Made by a program: the position numbers and the translations under genes. The notes under the pieces are model-generated. The model worked only from the letters and a program-made list of their open reading frames with translations, made no database searches and had not been told where the DNA came from. Below, piece after piece: positions 44,276 to 53,765 of a stretch of DNA of 64,000 nt. The DNA is from Collinsella aerofaciens (lineage in GTDB: Bacteria; Actinomycetota; Coriobacteriia; Coriobacteriales; Coriobacteriaceae). The DNA lies in assembly GCF_028207065.1 (NCBI RefSeq), contig NZ_JAQLFP010000004.1, positions 20,535 through 84,534 on the forward strand, read 5' to 3'. How positions within the stretch are numbered: position 1 is the first letter of the stretch; each line of letters begins with the position of its first letter.

Positions 44276-45279
44276 TGCTGGCGCCCCACGAGCTCGCGCG
44301 TGTCTTTTTCGCGGGTGAGTTGGATGAGGCCCGTATCGTTTCTGCCGATGTATTTGATGGGTGCGAGTTCTTGGGTGCCGCGTCGATCGCCATTGGCGTG
44401 TTTGATGGCGTGCATCGTGGACACCAAGAGCTGATCGACGCGGTTATTCGCGATGCGCATGGTCACGGCAGCAAAGCGGTCGTGGTCACCTTCGATCCTG
44501 ATCCGGACGTCGTGGTGAGTCCTTCGCCCGCTCAAAAATTGATGACGACGGCCGACCGCCTGCACGCCCTGGCTCAAACCGGGGTCGATGCGGTGGTGGC
44601 CGTTCCCTTTACACCCGCCGTGGCGGCACTCGACCATGTCGGGTTCCTGGCGCTGTTGTCGCGCGTTGTCGACATTCGCTCCATTCGTGTAGGCAGCGAC
44701 TTTAGGCTCGGCCGTGGCGGCGCTTCGGGCGTTGCCGAGATGCGCGCCTGGGGTGTTGAGCGTGGGGTTGACGTTTACGGTCACGACCTGCTCTGCGTTA
44801 ACGGGCAGACCATCTGTGCCACGCGCATCCGCCATGAGCTGGCCCAGGGTCATGTGGAGCTGGCTGCCGAGCTTCTCGGCCGTCCCTATATGGTGCGCGG
44901 CGTTGTGGCGGCTGGCCGTCACGAGGGCTCCGACATGGGATTTCCCACGGCAAACATCCAGGTGCCCGACGGCATCCAAGTGCCTGCCGATGGCGTCTAT
45001 GAGGGTCTGGTGCTGGTCGACGATACCGTATGGCCTGCTGCCGTTAACGTCGGTCTGCCGCCGACCTATGCCGATGATGCCGCCTCGGCGCATCTCGAGG
45101 CCAACTTAATCGGCTATGCGGGCGACCTGTATGGCGCTTCCGTGTCGCTGGCGTTTACGCGCTGGCTGCGTCCGTCTCGCGTGTTCGATTCCCTGGATGA
45201 GCTTATCGCGACCGTCGAGGGTAATATCGACGATATACGTCATAACTTGGGTGAGCAGGGGGTGAGTATCCGTGATTAG
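44272..45279 (+). CDS. ribF: Bifunctional riboflavin kinase/FMN adenylyltransferase
   Basis: 335 residues; makes FMN and FAD. The N-terminal nucleotidyltransferase has GVFDGVHRGHQELID (about 43) and the R-x-G-x-D-F block as RVGSDFRLGRGG. The C-terminal riboflavin kinase begins GRPYMVRGVVAAGRHEG and contains FPTANI. ATG 44272 overlaps the truB stop; the in-frame ATG at 44275 is equally possible. It overlaps dnaG by eight bases. Confidence 0.92.
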   Translation: MMLAPHELARVFFAGELDEARIVSADVFDGCEFLGAASIAIGVFDGVHRGHQELIDAVIRDAHGHGSKAVVVTFDPDPDVVVSPSPAQKLMTTADRLHALAQTGVDAVVAVPFTPAVAALDHVGFLALLSRVVDIRSIRVGSDFRLGRGGASGVAEMRAWGVERGVDVYGHDLLCVNGQTICATRIRHELAQGHVELAAELLGRPYMVRGVVAAGRHEGSDMGFPTANIQVPDGIQVPADGVYEGLVLVDDTVWPAAVNVGLPPTYADDAASAHLEANLIGYAGDLYGASVSLAFTRWLRPSRVFDSLDELIATVEGNIDDIRHNLGEQGVSIRD

Positions 45280-47401
45280 CGATGAGGAAAAAGATCAGGT
45301 ACGCGCGGCGTCGGACCTGGTTGCCATCGTGCAGGAAACGGTTGAGCTCAAGCCCCGTGGCCATGAGTTTTGGGGCTGCTGCCCGTTTCATGGCGAAAAG
45401 ACGCCGTCCTTCCACATTATCCCTGCCACACAGGTGTGGCATTGCTTTGGCTGCGGCGAGGGTGGCGACGTCTTCACCTATATCATGAAGCGCGAGAACT
45501 TGAGCTTTCCCGAGTCAATCCGATATTTGGCCGATCGTGCGGGTATTGAGCTGCATGACACCGGAGATCGTCGCGAGCGCGGTACCAAGCGTGCCCGCAT
45601 CTACGATCTGTGTGCCGAGACCGCCCAGTTCTACCACACCATGCTTATGCGCGGTAAGGACGGCCGTCCACGCGAGTACTTTGCCAGCCGTGGTATGGGT
45701 GGCGACGTCTGCCGCCGCTACTGCCTGGGCTTTGCACCGGGCCGCAACGCGCTGGTGTCGCACCTGTCCCAGGCGGGTTTTACCCCGCAGGAGATGATCG
45801 ACGCCAACGTTGCCGTGAGCCGCGGGCGCGGGCAGCTTGCCGACCGCTTCTACGACCGCGTGATGTTTCCCATCTTTGACGAGCAGGGTCACAACATTGC
45901 CTTTGGCGGTCGCATCATGGGTGACGGCCAACCCAAGTACCTCAACACCGCCGAGACGAGCGTGTTTCATAAAAAACGAAATCTCTACGGCTTTAACTGG
46001 GCCAAGGAGTTTATCGTCGCGCAGGATACCGCCATCGTGGTGGAGGGCTATACCGATTGTATCGCCTGCTGGGAGGCGGGGATCAAAAACGTTGTCGCCA
46101 CGCTGGGCACCGCGCTCACGGAGCATCACGTCAAGACGCTCACCCGCTTTGCCAAGCGCATTGTCTATATGTTCGATGGCGACGCCGCCGGTCAAAAGGC
46201 CGCTCGCCGCGCGATTCAGTTTATCGAGCAGGATTCGATGGACCTGCGCTGCGTGGTGCTGCCCGACGGCAACGACCCCATGGAGTTCATCACGGCGCAT
46301 GGCGGCCAGGAGCTTCAGGCGCGCATCGATGCCGCCGAGCCCCTCATGGACTTTGTCTACCGTTCGCTGCAGGAGTCGAGCGACATTACCACACCGGGCG
46401 GTCGTGCCAAGGCGCTCGAGGATGCGCTGACGCTCATCTATCCGCTGCGCGACAGCTATATGATCGACACATACTTTATCCAGATTGCCGACCTGTTAGG
46501 TTTGGACCTGGAGACCGTGCGCGCGAGTTCGGGCCGTGTGTTTCGCGATGTCGCCAAGCGCGAGGATGCCGAGCGCCGGCGTGAGCAGAGCTACGAGCGT
46601 CAACGCGCGCAAGCTGAGCGCGCGGGCGGTTCGCAGGGTCGAGGCTCGGGCGGCGGTGCGGCTGGCGCGCGCAGTGCCGGTCGCGGTGCCTGGGCCGCGG
46701 GTGCGACGCCACCGGTGTCCGCACCGGTCGAAGAGGACCCGTACGACTACGTTCCGGTTGATGCCTATGGGGCCGCGCCGGTGGAGGTCGACGAGGATCT
46801 GCCGCCAATCGATGTGCCAGCGGGGATGGAAAGCGCTGCGCCTGTTGCCGATAGTTCAAACGCGGCGGCAGCTCCTTCGATGCCGATTGTTTTGACCGAT
46901 CTGGAGCGGAAATCCCTAGCGGGGGAGCGCGAGCTGCTGACGATGCTCACGAGCTACCCCGATCTGTTCCGCACGTATGCCGACCGCATTTGTTCTATCG
47001 AATGGGTCGATCCGCGTCACGAGTCCATTGCGTGGGCCGTGCTCGCGATGCCGCCGGGCACCGATCCTGCGGCCTGCATGGATGCGGCGCGCGCGGTGTG
47101 TCCCGAGGCGGCCTCCCTTGTCAGCGCCGGGCGCATCTCGGCAACGAGTAAGCACCCGACCGAGACGAACATCGTCTTTATGCTCGATACGCTCGAGCTC
47201 TACACCATCAAGCGTCGCATGCGAGCCGCGCAGGCCAAGTTGCGTCAGAACCGTTCACTCGACGATGAGGCCCGTCGCGTGCTGACGATGCAGGCGATGC
47301 AAGATTCGCAGCGCCAGCGCGAGCTCCAAAAGTCGATCGGTGGCGTGGCCGACCCGTTCCGTTTGATCGGTTTGGAGACCGCAGGTGCCGATCAGGCCTA
47401 G
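45272..47401 (+). CDS. dnaG: DNA primase
   Basis: 709 residues; makes RNA primers for replication. A CHC2 zinc-binding domain (CCPFHGEKTPSF...WHCFGCGEGGD) is followed by the catalytic core with TOPRIM (VVEGYTDCIACWEAG, FDGDAAGQKAARRAIQF). A Gly/Ala/Arg-rich linker (about 440-510) leads to the helicase-binding C-terminal domain. GTG 45272 overlaps the ribF stop. Directly followed by rpoD, the classic macromolecular-synthesis arrangement. Confidence 0.93.
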   Translation: MISDEEKDQVRAASDLVAIVQETVELKPRGHEFWGCCPFHGEKTPSFHIIPATQVWHCFGCGEGGDVFTYIMKRENLSFPESIRYLADRAGIELHDTGDRRERGTKRARIYDLCAETAQFYHTMLMRGKDGRPREYFASRGMGGDVCRRYCLGFAPGRNALVSHLSQAGFTPQEMIDANVAVSRGRGQLADRFYDRVMFPIFDEQGHNIAFGGRIMGDGQPKYLNTAETSVFHKKRNLYGFNWAKEFIVAQDTAIVVEGYTDCIACWEAGIKNVVATLGTALTEHHVKTLTRFAKRIVYMFDGDAAGQKAARRAIQFIEQDSMDLRCVVLPDGNDPMEFITAHGGQELQARIDAAEPLMDFVYRSLQESSDITTPGGRAKALEDALTLIYPLRDSYMIDTYFIQIADLLGLDLETVRASSGRVFRDVAKREDAERRREQSYERQRAQAERAGGSQGRGSGGGAAGARSAGRGAWAAGATPPVSAPVEEDPYDYVPVDAYGAAPVEVDEDLPPIDVPAGMESAAPVADSSNAAAAPSMPIVLTDLERKSLAGERELLTMLTSYPDLFRTYADRICSIEWVDPRHESIAWAVLAMPPGTDPAACMDAARAVCPEAASLVSAGRISATSKHPTETNIVFMLDTLELYTIKRRMRAAQAKLRQNRSLDDEARRVLTMQAMQDSQRQRELQKSIGGVADPFRLIGLETAGADQA

Positions 47402-47453
47402 ATGTTGTGGTCAACCAGCGTATTCTCGCCAATATCCTGTCTTTATTTTGGGT

Positions 47454-47465
47454 ATAGACGTCTAT
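47454..47465. promoter_or_regulatory. 12-bp palindrome in the rpoD upstream region
   Basis: ATAGACGTCTAT is a perfect palindrome about 47 bases before the rpoD start, next to TAAAGT at 47473-47478, which may be its -10 box. Possible operator; no regulator is assigned. Confidence 0.35.
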
Positions 47466-47511
47466 GTGTGTGCTAAAGTATTGAGTCCTGTGGACTACGA
47501 AGGGAGAATCT

Positions 47512-48855
47512 GTGCCAAAAAAGACTGAGAGCACGGGTACTGGGCTGGAATCCTACGTTGCAAAGCTCATGGGCAACGGCTCAAACAGGACTTCGGTAAC
47601 CGAGGACGAGATTCAGGTCGCCCTGAAGGATATCGATGTCTCTGATGAGCAGCTCAACGCGGTGTATTCCGCGCTGCGCAACAGCGGCATCCAGATTATC
47701 TCCGCGAGCGGAAACGACGACGCCCCGATGGACGTCGACGATGACGATAACGATACCGACGATTTTGATGACGACGACGAGCACGATTCCGGCTCGCTCG
47801 ACGATCACGAGCTTAAGATGGCCCGTCAGGCCGACGCCGAGATGGGTTCTTCCAAGAGCAAAAAGAAGCGCACCGTGCGCACGTCCCGTTCGCGTTCGCG
47901 CGTGCGTGGTATCGACGCCTCCACGGTGATGCTGACCGGCGACCCGGTTCGTATGTACCTCAAGGAGATCGGTAAGGTCGACCTGCTGACCGCATCTGAA
48001 GAGGTCGATCTGGCCATGAAGATCGAGGCCGGTCTCGAGGCTACCGAGAAGCTCGAGGCAAATGAGGCTGGCGAGATCGAGCTCACGCGTGCCGAGATGC
48101 GTCGTCTTACGCGTATCGAGAACGTTGGTCTTGAGGCCAAGCAGGCGCTCATCAGCGCAAACCTGCGTCTGGTCGTCTCCATCGCCAAGCGCTATGTCGG
48201 CCGTGGCATGCTGTTCCTGGATCTGATCCAGGAGGGCAACCTCGGTCTGATCCGCGCCGTCGAGAAGTTCGACTACCAGAAGGGCTTCAAGTTCTCCACG
48301 TACGCCACGTGGTGGATTCGTCAGGCCATTACGCGCGCTATTGCCGACCAGGCCCGTACCATTCGTATTCCCGTGCACATGGTCGAGACCATTAACAAGC
48401 TCGTCCGCGTGCAGCGCCAGCTCCTCCAGGATCTGGGCCGCGACCCGACCCCCGAGGAGATCGGTGCCGAGATGGACATGAGCGCCGACCGCGTCCGCGA
48501 GATCCAGAAGATTTCGCAGGAGCCCGTGTCGTTGGAGACCCCGATCGGCGAGGAAGAGGATTCCCAGCTGGGCGACTTCATCGAGGACTCCCAGGCTATC
48601 GTTCCGCCCGATGCGGCCAGCTTCTCCATGCTGCAGGAGCAGCTCACCCAGGTGCTCGATTCGCTTGCCGATCGTGAGCGCAAGGTTATCGAGCTGCGCT
48701 TTGGTCTCGTTGACGGACACCCCCGCACGCTCGAGGAAGTCGGTCGCGAGTTTGGCGTCACGCGCGAGCGTATCCGCCAGATCGAGTCCAAGACCCTGGC
48801 CAAGCTTCGCCACCCGAGCCGCTCTAGCAAGTTGAAGGACTACATCGAGTCTTAG
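47512..48855 (+). CDS. rpoD: Primary sigma factor SigA/RpoD
   Basis: 447 residues. A region 1.1-like N-terminus is followed by an acidic Asp-rich stretch (about 77-95) and a basic patch. Region 1.2 begins [17 protein letters not shown], region 2 has [23 protein letters not shown] and the -10-binding [20 protein letters not shown], and region 4 ends with the -35-binding [27 protein letters not shown] 47512 follows GAAGGGAGA. It has its own promoter region 110 bases after dnaG. Confidence 0.95.
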   Translation: MPKKTESTGTGLESYVAKLMGNGSNRTSVTEDEIQVALKDIDVSDEQLNAVYSALRNSGIQIISASGNDDAPMDVDDDDNDTDDFDDDDEHDSGSLDDHELKMARQADAEMGSSKSKKKRTVRTSRSRSRVRGIDASTVMLTGDPVRMYLKEIGKVDLLTASEEVDLAMKIEAGLEATEKLEANEAGEIELTRAEMRRLTRIENVGLEAKQALISANLRLVVSIAKRYVGRGMLFLDLIQEGNLGLIRAVEKFDYQKGFKFSTYATWWIRQAITRAIADQARTIRIPVHMVETINKLVRVQRQLLQDLGRDPTPEEIGAEMDMSADRVREIQKISQEPVSLETPIGEEEDSQLGDFIEDSQAIVPPDAASFSMLQEQLTQVLDSLADRERKVIELRFGLVDGHPRTLEEVGREFGVTRERIRQIESKTLAKLRHPSRSSKLKDYIES

Positions 48856-48856
48856 T

Positions 48857-48886
48857 AGTTACGGCGTTTTACCAAACGCCGTAACT
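48857..48886 (+). terminator. Hairpin after rpoD
   Basis: GTTACGGCGTTT (48858-48869) pairs with AAACGCCGTAAC (48874-48885) around TACC, with one more A-T pair outside. No T-run beyond the loop side; same core as the hairpin after the Pel operon. Confidence 0.6.
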
Positions 48887-48927
48887 GGCCGACGCTGCGC
48901 GGACACCAGAGCGACAACTTGTCATTC

Positions 48928-48969
48928 AAAGAGGACGGCATGACCAGAAGGTCTATGCCGTCCTCTTTT
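48928..48969 (+). terminator. Strong intrinsic terminator downstream of rpoD
   Basis: AAAGAGGACGGCAT (48928-48941) pairs with ATGCCGTCCTCTTT (48955-48968), with an inner GACC/GGTC stem, ending in TTTT. The region from here to 49095 shows nothing else. Confidence 0.8.
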
Positions 48970-49095
48970 CATGCCAATTTGTTCGCTCTGGTGCCCGCTC
49001 GCTGGCATTGTTAAAACATCGGCGTTTCCGTTGCCGGTGCCGGCAGTTAGCCCGTCCCCAAGGGATCAAGGCGAGAAAATTTCTTAAAAAAGTTC

Positions 49096-49123
49096 TTGCC
49101 CTTCGCCCAATCGTCCGTATAAT
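49096..49123 (+). promoter_or_regulatory. Promoter of the tRNA-Asn pair
   Basis: TTGCCC (49096-49101), 16-base spacer, TATAAT (49118-49123), 30 bases before the first tRNA. Confidence 0.7.
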
Positions 49124-49153
49124 AAACTTCGTTGCTTGAGAGCACGCACCTAT

Positions 49154-49228
49154 TCCTCGGTAGCTCAATGGTAGAGCACGCGGCTGTTAACCGCGCTGTT
49201 GTAGGTTCGAGTCCTACCCGGGGAGCCA
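49154..49228 (+). tRNA. tRNA-Asn (GTT), first copy
   Basis: 75 bases including an encoded CCA. Acceptor TCCTCGG pairs with CCGGGGA; anticodon loop CTGTTAA gives GTT; T-arm GTAGG/CCTAC with TTCGAGT loop. Confidence 0.95.
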
Positions 49229-49262
49229 GAATTTCTCAGCCCATTTCGTAGGGCTTTTAAAT

Positions 49263-49337
49263 TCCTCGGTAGCTCAATGGTAGAGCACGCGGCTGTTAAC
49301 CGCGCTGTTGTAGGTTCGAGTCCTACCCGGGGAGCCA
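49263..49337 (+). tRNA. tRNA-Asn (GTT), second copy
   Basis: Identical to the copy at 49154-49228, 34 bases downstream in tandem; probably one transcript ending at the terminator that follows. Confidence 0.95.
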
Positions 49338-49344
49338 GGTTGTA

Positions 49345-49374
49345 AAACCCGTCGCTTATGCGGCGGGTTTTTTT
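49345..49374 (+). terminator. Terminator of the tRNA-Asn pair
   Basis: AAACCCGTCGC (49345-49355) pairs with GCGGCGGGTTT (49360-49370), one G-U, followed by four more Ts. Confidence 0.85.
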
Positions 49375-49531
49375 CTGCCGCGATCACCTGGCGCGAACGT
49401 TGCCATATCAACATTTCGTGTCGAGGATGTAATCCCGCGACCCACCACCTCAACATGGCGCGCTCGTTGTAGAATAATGCAATGATTGCTCCCACGAGAT
49501 GGTGCCGCGAGCACCAGATAAGGAGATTCTT

Positions 49532-49888
49532 GTGTCTGAGACCATTAACGGCAGCCTGAGTGTCTCGAACGACGTTATTGCCGATATTGCCGGTTATGCC
49601 GCGATGACGTGCTATGGCGTCGTCGGTATGGCTGAGCAGCTCCAGGGCGCCGAGAGCGTGCGCCTGCTTGCCGGTCAGCGCCTCCGCAAGGGCGTGCTTG
49701 TCTCCGCCGACGAGAACGGCCTTACGGTCGATCTTCACGTCGTGCTCGAGAACGGCGTCAACATGAAGTCCGTCTGCCACAATCTTTCGAGCTCCGTTGC
49801 CTTCACTCTGCAGGAGATCGCCCAGATCGATCCCGCCAGCCTTAAGATCGGCATCCACATCGACGCGCTCAAGAGCCGTCTGAACTAG
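49532..49888 (+). CDS. Asp23/Gls24 family envelope-stress protein (YloU-like)
   Basis: 118 residues from GTG 49532, preceded by AAGGAGATT. The DUF322 fold shows as ISNDVIADIAGYAAM-type SNDVIADIAGYAAMTCYGVVG (read in two parts) and VDLHVVLENGVNMKSVCHNL. Small protein associated with the envelope or with the partner kinase; in Gram-positives it regularly precedes the yloV/fakA-like gene, as here (27-base gap). The longer frame from 49499 lacks a ribosome site. Confidence 0.85.
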   Translation: MSETINGSLSVSNDVIADIAGYAAMTCYGVVGMAEQLQGAESVRLLAGQRLRKGVLVSADENGLTVDLHVVLENGVNMKSVCHNLSSSVAFTLQEIAQIDPASLKIGIHIDALKSRLN

Positions 49889-49915
49889 CATCCGAAAACG
49901 GAGATTCAAATACCC

Positions 49916-51577
49916 ATGATTGCAAAGACCATTCGCACCTGTTTTCCGATCGCTGCGGCTGCCGTTTCCGACAAGGCCGAGGAGATCAACAAGCTCAACG
50001 TCTTCCCCGTACCCGATGGCGATACCGGCACCAACATGTCGCTCACGCTCGCCTCGGTGACCAAGGAGCTTTCTGCTCTTCCTGCCGACGCCGACATGGA
50101 AGCCATCGCCGGCGCCATCACCCACGGCTCCCTGATGGGTGCCCGCGGCAACTCCGGCGTCATCACCTCGCAGATTCTGCGCGGTGTGGCCGAGGGCCTC
50201 GTCTCTGCCGATGAGCCTATTACGGCTGCCAACATCGCCTTTGCCTTCCGTCGCGCCGTCAAGGTCGCCTTCCAGGCTGTCCGCAAGCCCATCGAGGGCA
50301 CGATCCTCACGGTCCTGCGCGATGTCTCGACCAAGGCCGATGAGTGCGAGAAGAAGAAGTTCTCGGCTGAGGATGCGCTCGATGCCATCGTCGTTGAGGC
50401 GTACCAGTCCGTCGCCCGCACACCCGATCTGTTGCCCGTTCTGAAGGAGAACGGCGTGGTCGACTCCGGTGCCTTTGGCTTCGCCATCTTCCTTGAGAAC
50501 TTTGTGGCTGCAGCACTTGGCCGCAGTACCGTTGTCGAGGATTTCTCCGCCACGTTTGATTCCGCTGGCTCTGCCCGCGACGCGGCCCTTGGTCGCGTTG
50601 AGATCGAGGCCAACGACGATTGGGAGGGCTCGGAGTTCCGCTACTGCAACGAGTTCCTGTTTAAGGCCGACGCCCCGTTTGACGAGGACGAGTGCCTTAA
50701 GTTCCTGGGTTCCATGGGCGACTGCGAGCTACTCGTGGGCGCCTATCCCGACTACAAGATCCATGTGCACTCCAACACCCCCAACCTGGTGCTCGAGCAC
50801 ATGCTGCAGCTCGGTCAGATCTATGAGGTCTTTATCCACAACATGGAGATGGAGGCCCACGACCGTACCGCCAAGATCCACGAGGATCAGGAAAAGGCCG
50901 CCGAGCCCGCCAAGGCGCTGGGCTTTGTCGCCGTTGCCGCCGGTTCCGGCGAGGCCGACATCCTCAAGTCCCTCGGCGTCGACGTGATCGTGTCCGGTGG
51001 CCAGACTATGAATCCCTCGACCGCCGACCTGCTGGGCGCGGTGGACCAGGTCAACGCGACCTCGGTCATCATCTTGCCCAACAACGGCAACATCCGCATG
51101 GCCGCTGAGGCTGCTGCCTCAGCCTGCACCGACAAGAAGGTCGCCGTCGTTCCCACCAAGACCGTCCCGCAGGCCTTCTCCGCGCTGTTCGCGGTCCTGC
51201 CCGATTCCGAGCTCGAGGATGCCGTCGCCGCCATGGTCGACGCCATCAGCGAGGTCCGCGATGGCGAGGTCACCCGCGCCGTGCGCGACTCCAGTGCCTC
51301 TGACGGTTCTCCGATTCACTCCGGTGACGTCATGGGTATCATCGCCGGCTCCATCGACGTGGTCGGCTCCGACGTGAAGCAGGTCACGCTCGACTGCATC
51401 AACCGCATGCAGGAGGAAGAGGAGGGCGACGCGCTGACGATTCTGGCCGGCGAGGAGCTGTCCGATGAGGCCTTCCAGGAGATCGTCGACGCTATCGAGG
51501 AGGCTCAGCCCGATCTGGAGATTGACGCCCATCGTGGCGAGCAGCCGCTCTATCCCGTGATCTTCTCGATCGAGTAG
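49916..51577 (+). CDS. DAK2/DegV-like kinase protein (YloV/FakA-like)
   Basis: 553 residues. An N-terminal DhaL-type ATP-binding domain has NVFPVPDGDTGTNMSLTL (metal-binding Asp residues, about 30-45) and HGSLMGARGNSGVITSQI. A middle domain and a C-terminal DegV-like part with ILPNNGNIRMAAEAAA follow. FakA phosphorylates fatty acids held by FakB (DegV) proteins for phospholipid synthesis. That fits its position upstream of plsX and acpP in this cluster. No fakB lies in the window. Confidence 0.87.
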   Translation: MIAKTIRTCFPIAAAAVSDKAEEINKLNVFPVPDGDTGTNMSLTLASVTKELSALPADADMEAIAGAITHGSLMGARGNSGVITSQILRGVAEGLVSADEPITAANIAFAFRRAVKVAFQAVRKPIEGTILTVLRDVSTKADECEKKKFSAEDALDAIVVEAYQSVARTPDLLPVLKENGVVDSGAFGFAIFLENFVAAALGRSTVVEDFSATFDSAGSARDAALGRVEIEANDDWEGSEFRYCNEFLFKADAPFDEDECLKFLGSMGDCELLVGAYPDYKIHVHSNTPNLVLEHMLQLGQIYEVFIHNMEMEAHDRTAKIHEDQEKAAEPAKALGFVAVAAGSGEADILKSLGVDVIVSGGQTMNPSTADLLGAVDQVNATSVIILPNNGNIRMAAEAAASACTDKKVAVVPTKTVPQAFSALFAVLPDSELEDAVAAMVDAISEVRDGEVTRAVRDSSASDGSPIHSGDVMGIIAGSIDVVGSDVKQVTLDCINRMQEEEEGDALTILAGEELSDEAFQEIVDAIEEAQPDLEIDAHRGEQPLYPVIFSIE

Positions 51578-51587
51578 GCAACTGCCC

Positions 51588-53765
51588 ATGTCCGAGCTGT
51601 GCTCCGTGCCGCGCGTCTCGGAGCGCTTTGCCCAGAGCAATGCGCTCGACGAGGATATCGCGCGACTCAAATATGTTTCGGGTAAACGTGAGGAGGCCCT
51701 TCGCCGTCTGGGAATTCGGACGGTGGGGGACCTCCTTCTCCATATTCCTCATCGCTACCTGGACTTCACTCGCTCGTGGTCCATCGAGATGGCGCCCATC
51801 GGTACCGTGTGTACCATCATCGCCACGGTCGATCGTATTGTCCAAAAGCAGCCCCGTCCGCGTATGCAGGTGACTGAGGTCTCGCTCGTGGACGAGACGG
51901 GCGTGCTGCAGGTTGCCTTTTTCCGTCAGCCTTGGATTGCCCAACAGCTTAAGCAGGGCGACCGCCTGGCCGTGATGGGCAAGGTCGAGTTTGCCTACGG
52001 TTTTAAGCAGATGGCCTCGCCCCACTTTGAAAAGCTCGAGGACGGGCGTGCCGCGGGTACCATTTTGCCGGTCCACTACGTGAGTGATGGCGTGAGTCAG
52101 GCATGGATGCGCCGTATCGTGAGCGGTGCGCTCGAAGTGGCTGCCAATCCGTTTGATCCCATTCCCGCGCCGCTGCGCGCAAAGCGGAAGCTCATGAGCA
52201 ATGCCCGTGCGCTGCGCTCGATCCACTTTCCCTCGAGCATTGCCGAGCGCGACATCGCACGCCGGCGTCTTGCGTACGAGGAGTGTCTCTGCTTGCAGCT
52301 CGCACTGCGTCTGCGCAACGATGGCGGTATGGTCGACGTGGTGCCTTGTGCGCATGCCGCGGGCGGGCACCTGGCGGCGCTCAAGGAGGCCCTGCCGTTT
52401 TCGCTGAGCGACGAGCAGGAGGCCGCGTTCCAAGACATCCTGCACGACATGTGCGATGGCGGGCGCGTGATGAACCGCCTACTGCTGGGCGACGTCGGTA
52501 CCGGCAAGACGGCCGTCGCCGCTTGCGCGCTGGCCGTCGCGGCCGATTCGGGTACTCAGTCCTGCGTTATGGCGCCTACGGGCGTGCTGGCGCGTCAATA
52601 TGCCGATAAGACCGGCCCCTTGCTCTCGCAGGCTGGCATGTCCTGGGCGCTCCTGACGGGTGCCACGCCGGCGGCCGAGCGCGAGCAGATCCATGCGCAG
52701 CTGGAATCGGGCGAGCTCGACGTGCTCTTTGGTACCCATGCGGTCCTTTCGGATGACGTGGCGTTTAAGCATCTGTCGCTTGTCGTCATCGACGAGCAGC
52801 ACCGCTTTGGTGTGGGCCAGCGCAATGCCCTGCGTGCCAAGGGCCCGGGCGCCGACTTGCTGGTCATGACTGCCACGCCGATCCCGCGCACGCTGGCGCT
52901 TTCGGTGTACGGTGACCTTGATACGAGCATCATCCGCCATCGTCCCGTTCCGGGTGCCGGCGTGACGACGCGCGTCCTTACCGAGTCGAGTCGCGACCTG
53001 GCCTATGGCGCCATTCGCGAGGCGCACGAAAAGGGGCAGCAAGCCTACGTAATCTGTCCGCTCGTGGAGCCGAGCGATTCGGCTGATGAGCTCGAAGACG
53101 TGCCCGGCATCGCTCGCGACGACGAAGGTCGCGTGACCGTTCCCGTGCCGTTGCATGACACGGTGACCGAGCTCGATCGCCTCCGTCTGGCATTACCGGG
53201 GCTTATCATCGAGCGTCTTCATGGTCGCATGCCTGCGGGGGAGAAGGACCGGGTCATCGATGCCTTTAAGCGTGGCGAAATCGATGTGCTCGTCTCGACT
53301 ACGGTGGTCGAGGTGGGCGTCGACGTGCCCAACGCCACCGTAATGGTCATCGAGAATGGCGAGCGCTTTGGGTTGGCGGCCTTGCACCAGCTGCGTGGGC
53401 GCGTAGGCCGCGGCAGCGTGTCGGGTACGTGCCTGGTCATGACTCACTCCAAGGGCAACGGCGGCGCGTCGGCGGCACAGGAACGCCTCCAGTCGCTCGA
53501 GAAGACCTCGGACGGCTTTACGCTCGCCCAGATGGACCTGCGTCTGCGCCACGAGGGCGAGATTCTTGGTTACCGCCAGCATGGCGGCGTGACCTTGCGC
53601 TTTGTGGACCTGGACGCCGATGAGGAATTGATCGAGTGGGCCCATTTGGACGCGGTCGAGCTCTTGCGGTATGCTTGCAACCTTGACTCCGTGGCGACGC
53701 GCCCCTTGCGCGATGCGGTCGCCATGCGGTATCGACACATCTTTAAGGAGGTCAGCGGAGGATGA
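51588..53765 (+). CDS. recG: ATP-dependent DNA helicase RecG
   Basis: 725 residues; remodels stalled forks and branched DNA. The N-terminal wedge/OB-fold (KREEALRRLGIRTVGDLLLH) is followed by superfamily 2 motor motifs: GDVGTGKTAVA (motif I, about 303), DEQHRFG (about 402), TATPIPRTLAL, the Q-R-GR-GR motif in LHQLRGRVGRG (about 601), then the C-terminal TRG region. It overlaps rsmD by four bases. Confidence 0.93.
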   Translation: MSELCSVPRVSERFAQSNALDEDIARLKYVSGKREEALRRLGIRTVGDLLLHIPHRYLDFTRSWSIEMAPIGTVCTIIATVDRIVQKQPRPRMQVTEVSLVDETGVLQVAFFRQPWIAQQLKQGDRLAVMGKVEFAYGFKQMASPHFEKLEDGRAAGTILPVHYVSDGVSQAWMRRIVSGALEVAANPFDPIPAPLRAKRKLMSNARALRSIHFPSSIAERDIARRRLAYEECLCLQLALRLRNDGGMVDVVPCAHAAGGHLAALKEALPFSLSDEQEAAFQDILHDMCDGGRVMNRLLLGDVGTGKTAVAACALAVAADSGTQSCVMAPTGVLARQYADKTGPLLSQAGMSWALLTGATPAAEREQIHAQLESGELDVLFGTHAVLSDDVAFKHLSLVVIDEQHRFGVGQRNALRAKGPGADLLVMTATPIPRTLALSVYGDLDTSIIRHRPVPGAGVTTRVLTESSRDLAYGAIREAHEKGQQAYVICPLVEPSDSADELEDVPGIARDDEGRVTVPVPLHDTVTELDRLRLALPGLIIERLHGRMPAGEKDRVIDAFKRGEIDVLVSTTVVEVGVDVPNATVMVIENGERFGLAALHQLRGRVGRGSVSGTCLVMTHSKGNGGASAAQERLQSLEKTSDGFTLAQMDLRLRHEGEILGYRQHGGVTLRFVDLDADEELIEWAHLDAVELLRYACNLDSVATRPLRDAVAMRYRHIFKEVSGG

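Noticed and set aside
49274..50125. Minus-strand ORF ending in GRTRTYNSAVNSRVLYH
   Set aside because: The tail is a translation of the tRNA-Asn antisense; the rest shadows yloU.
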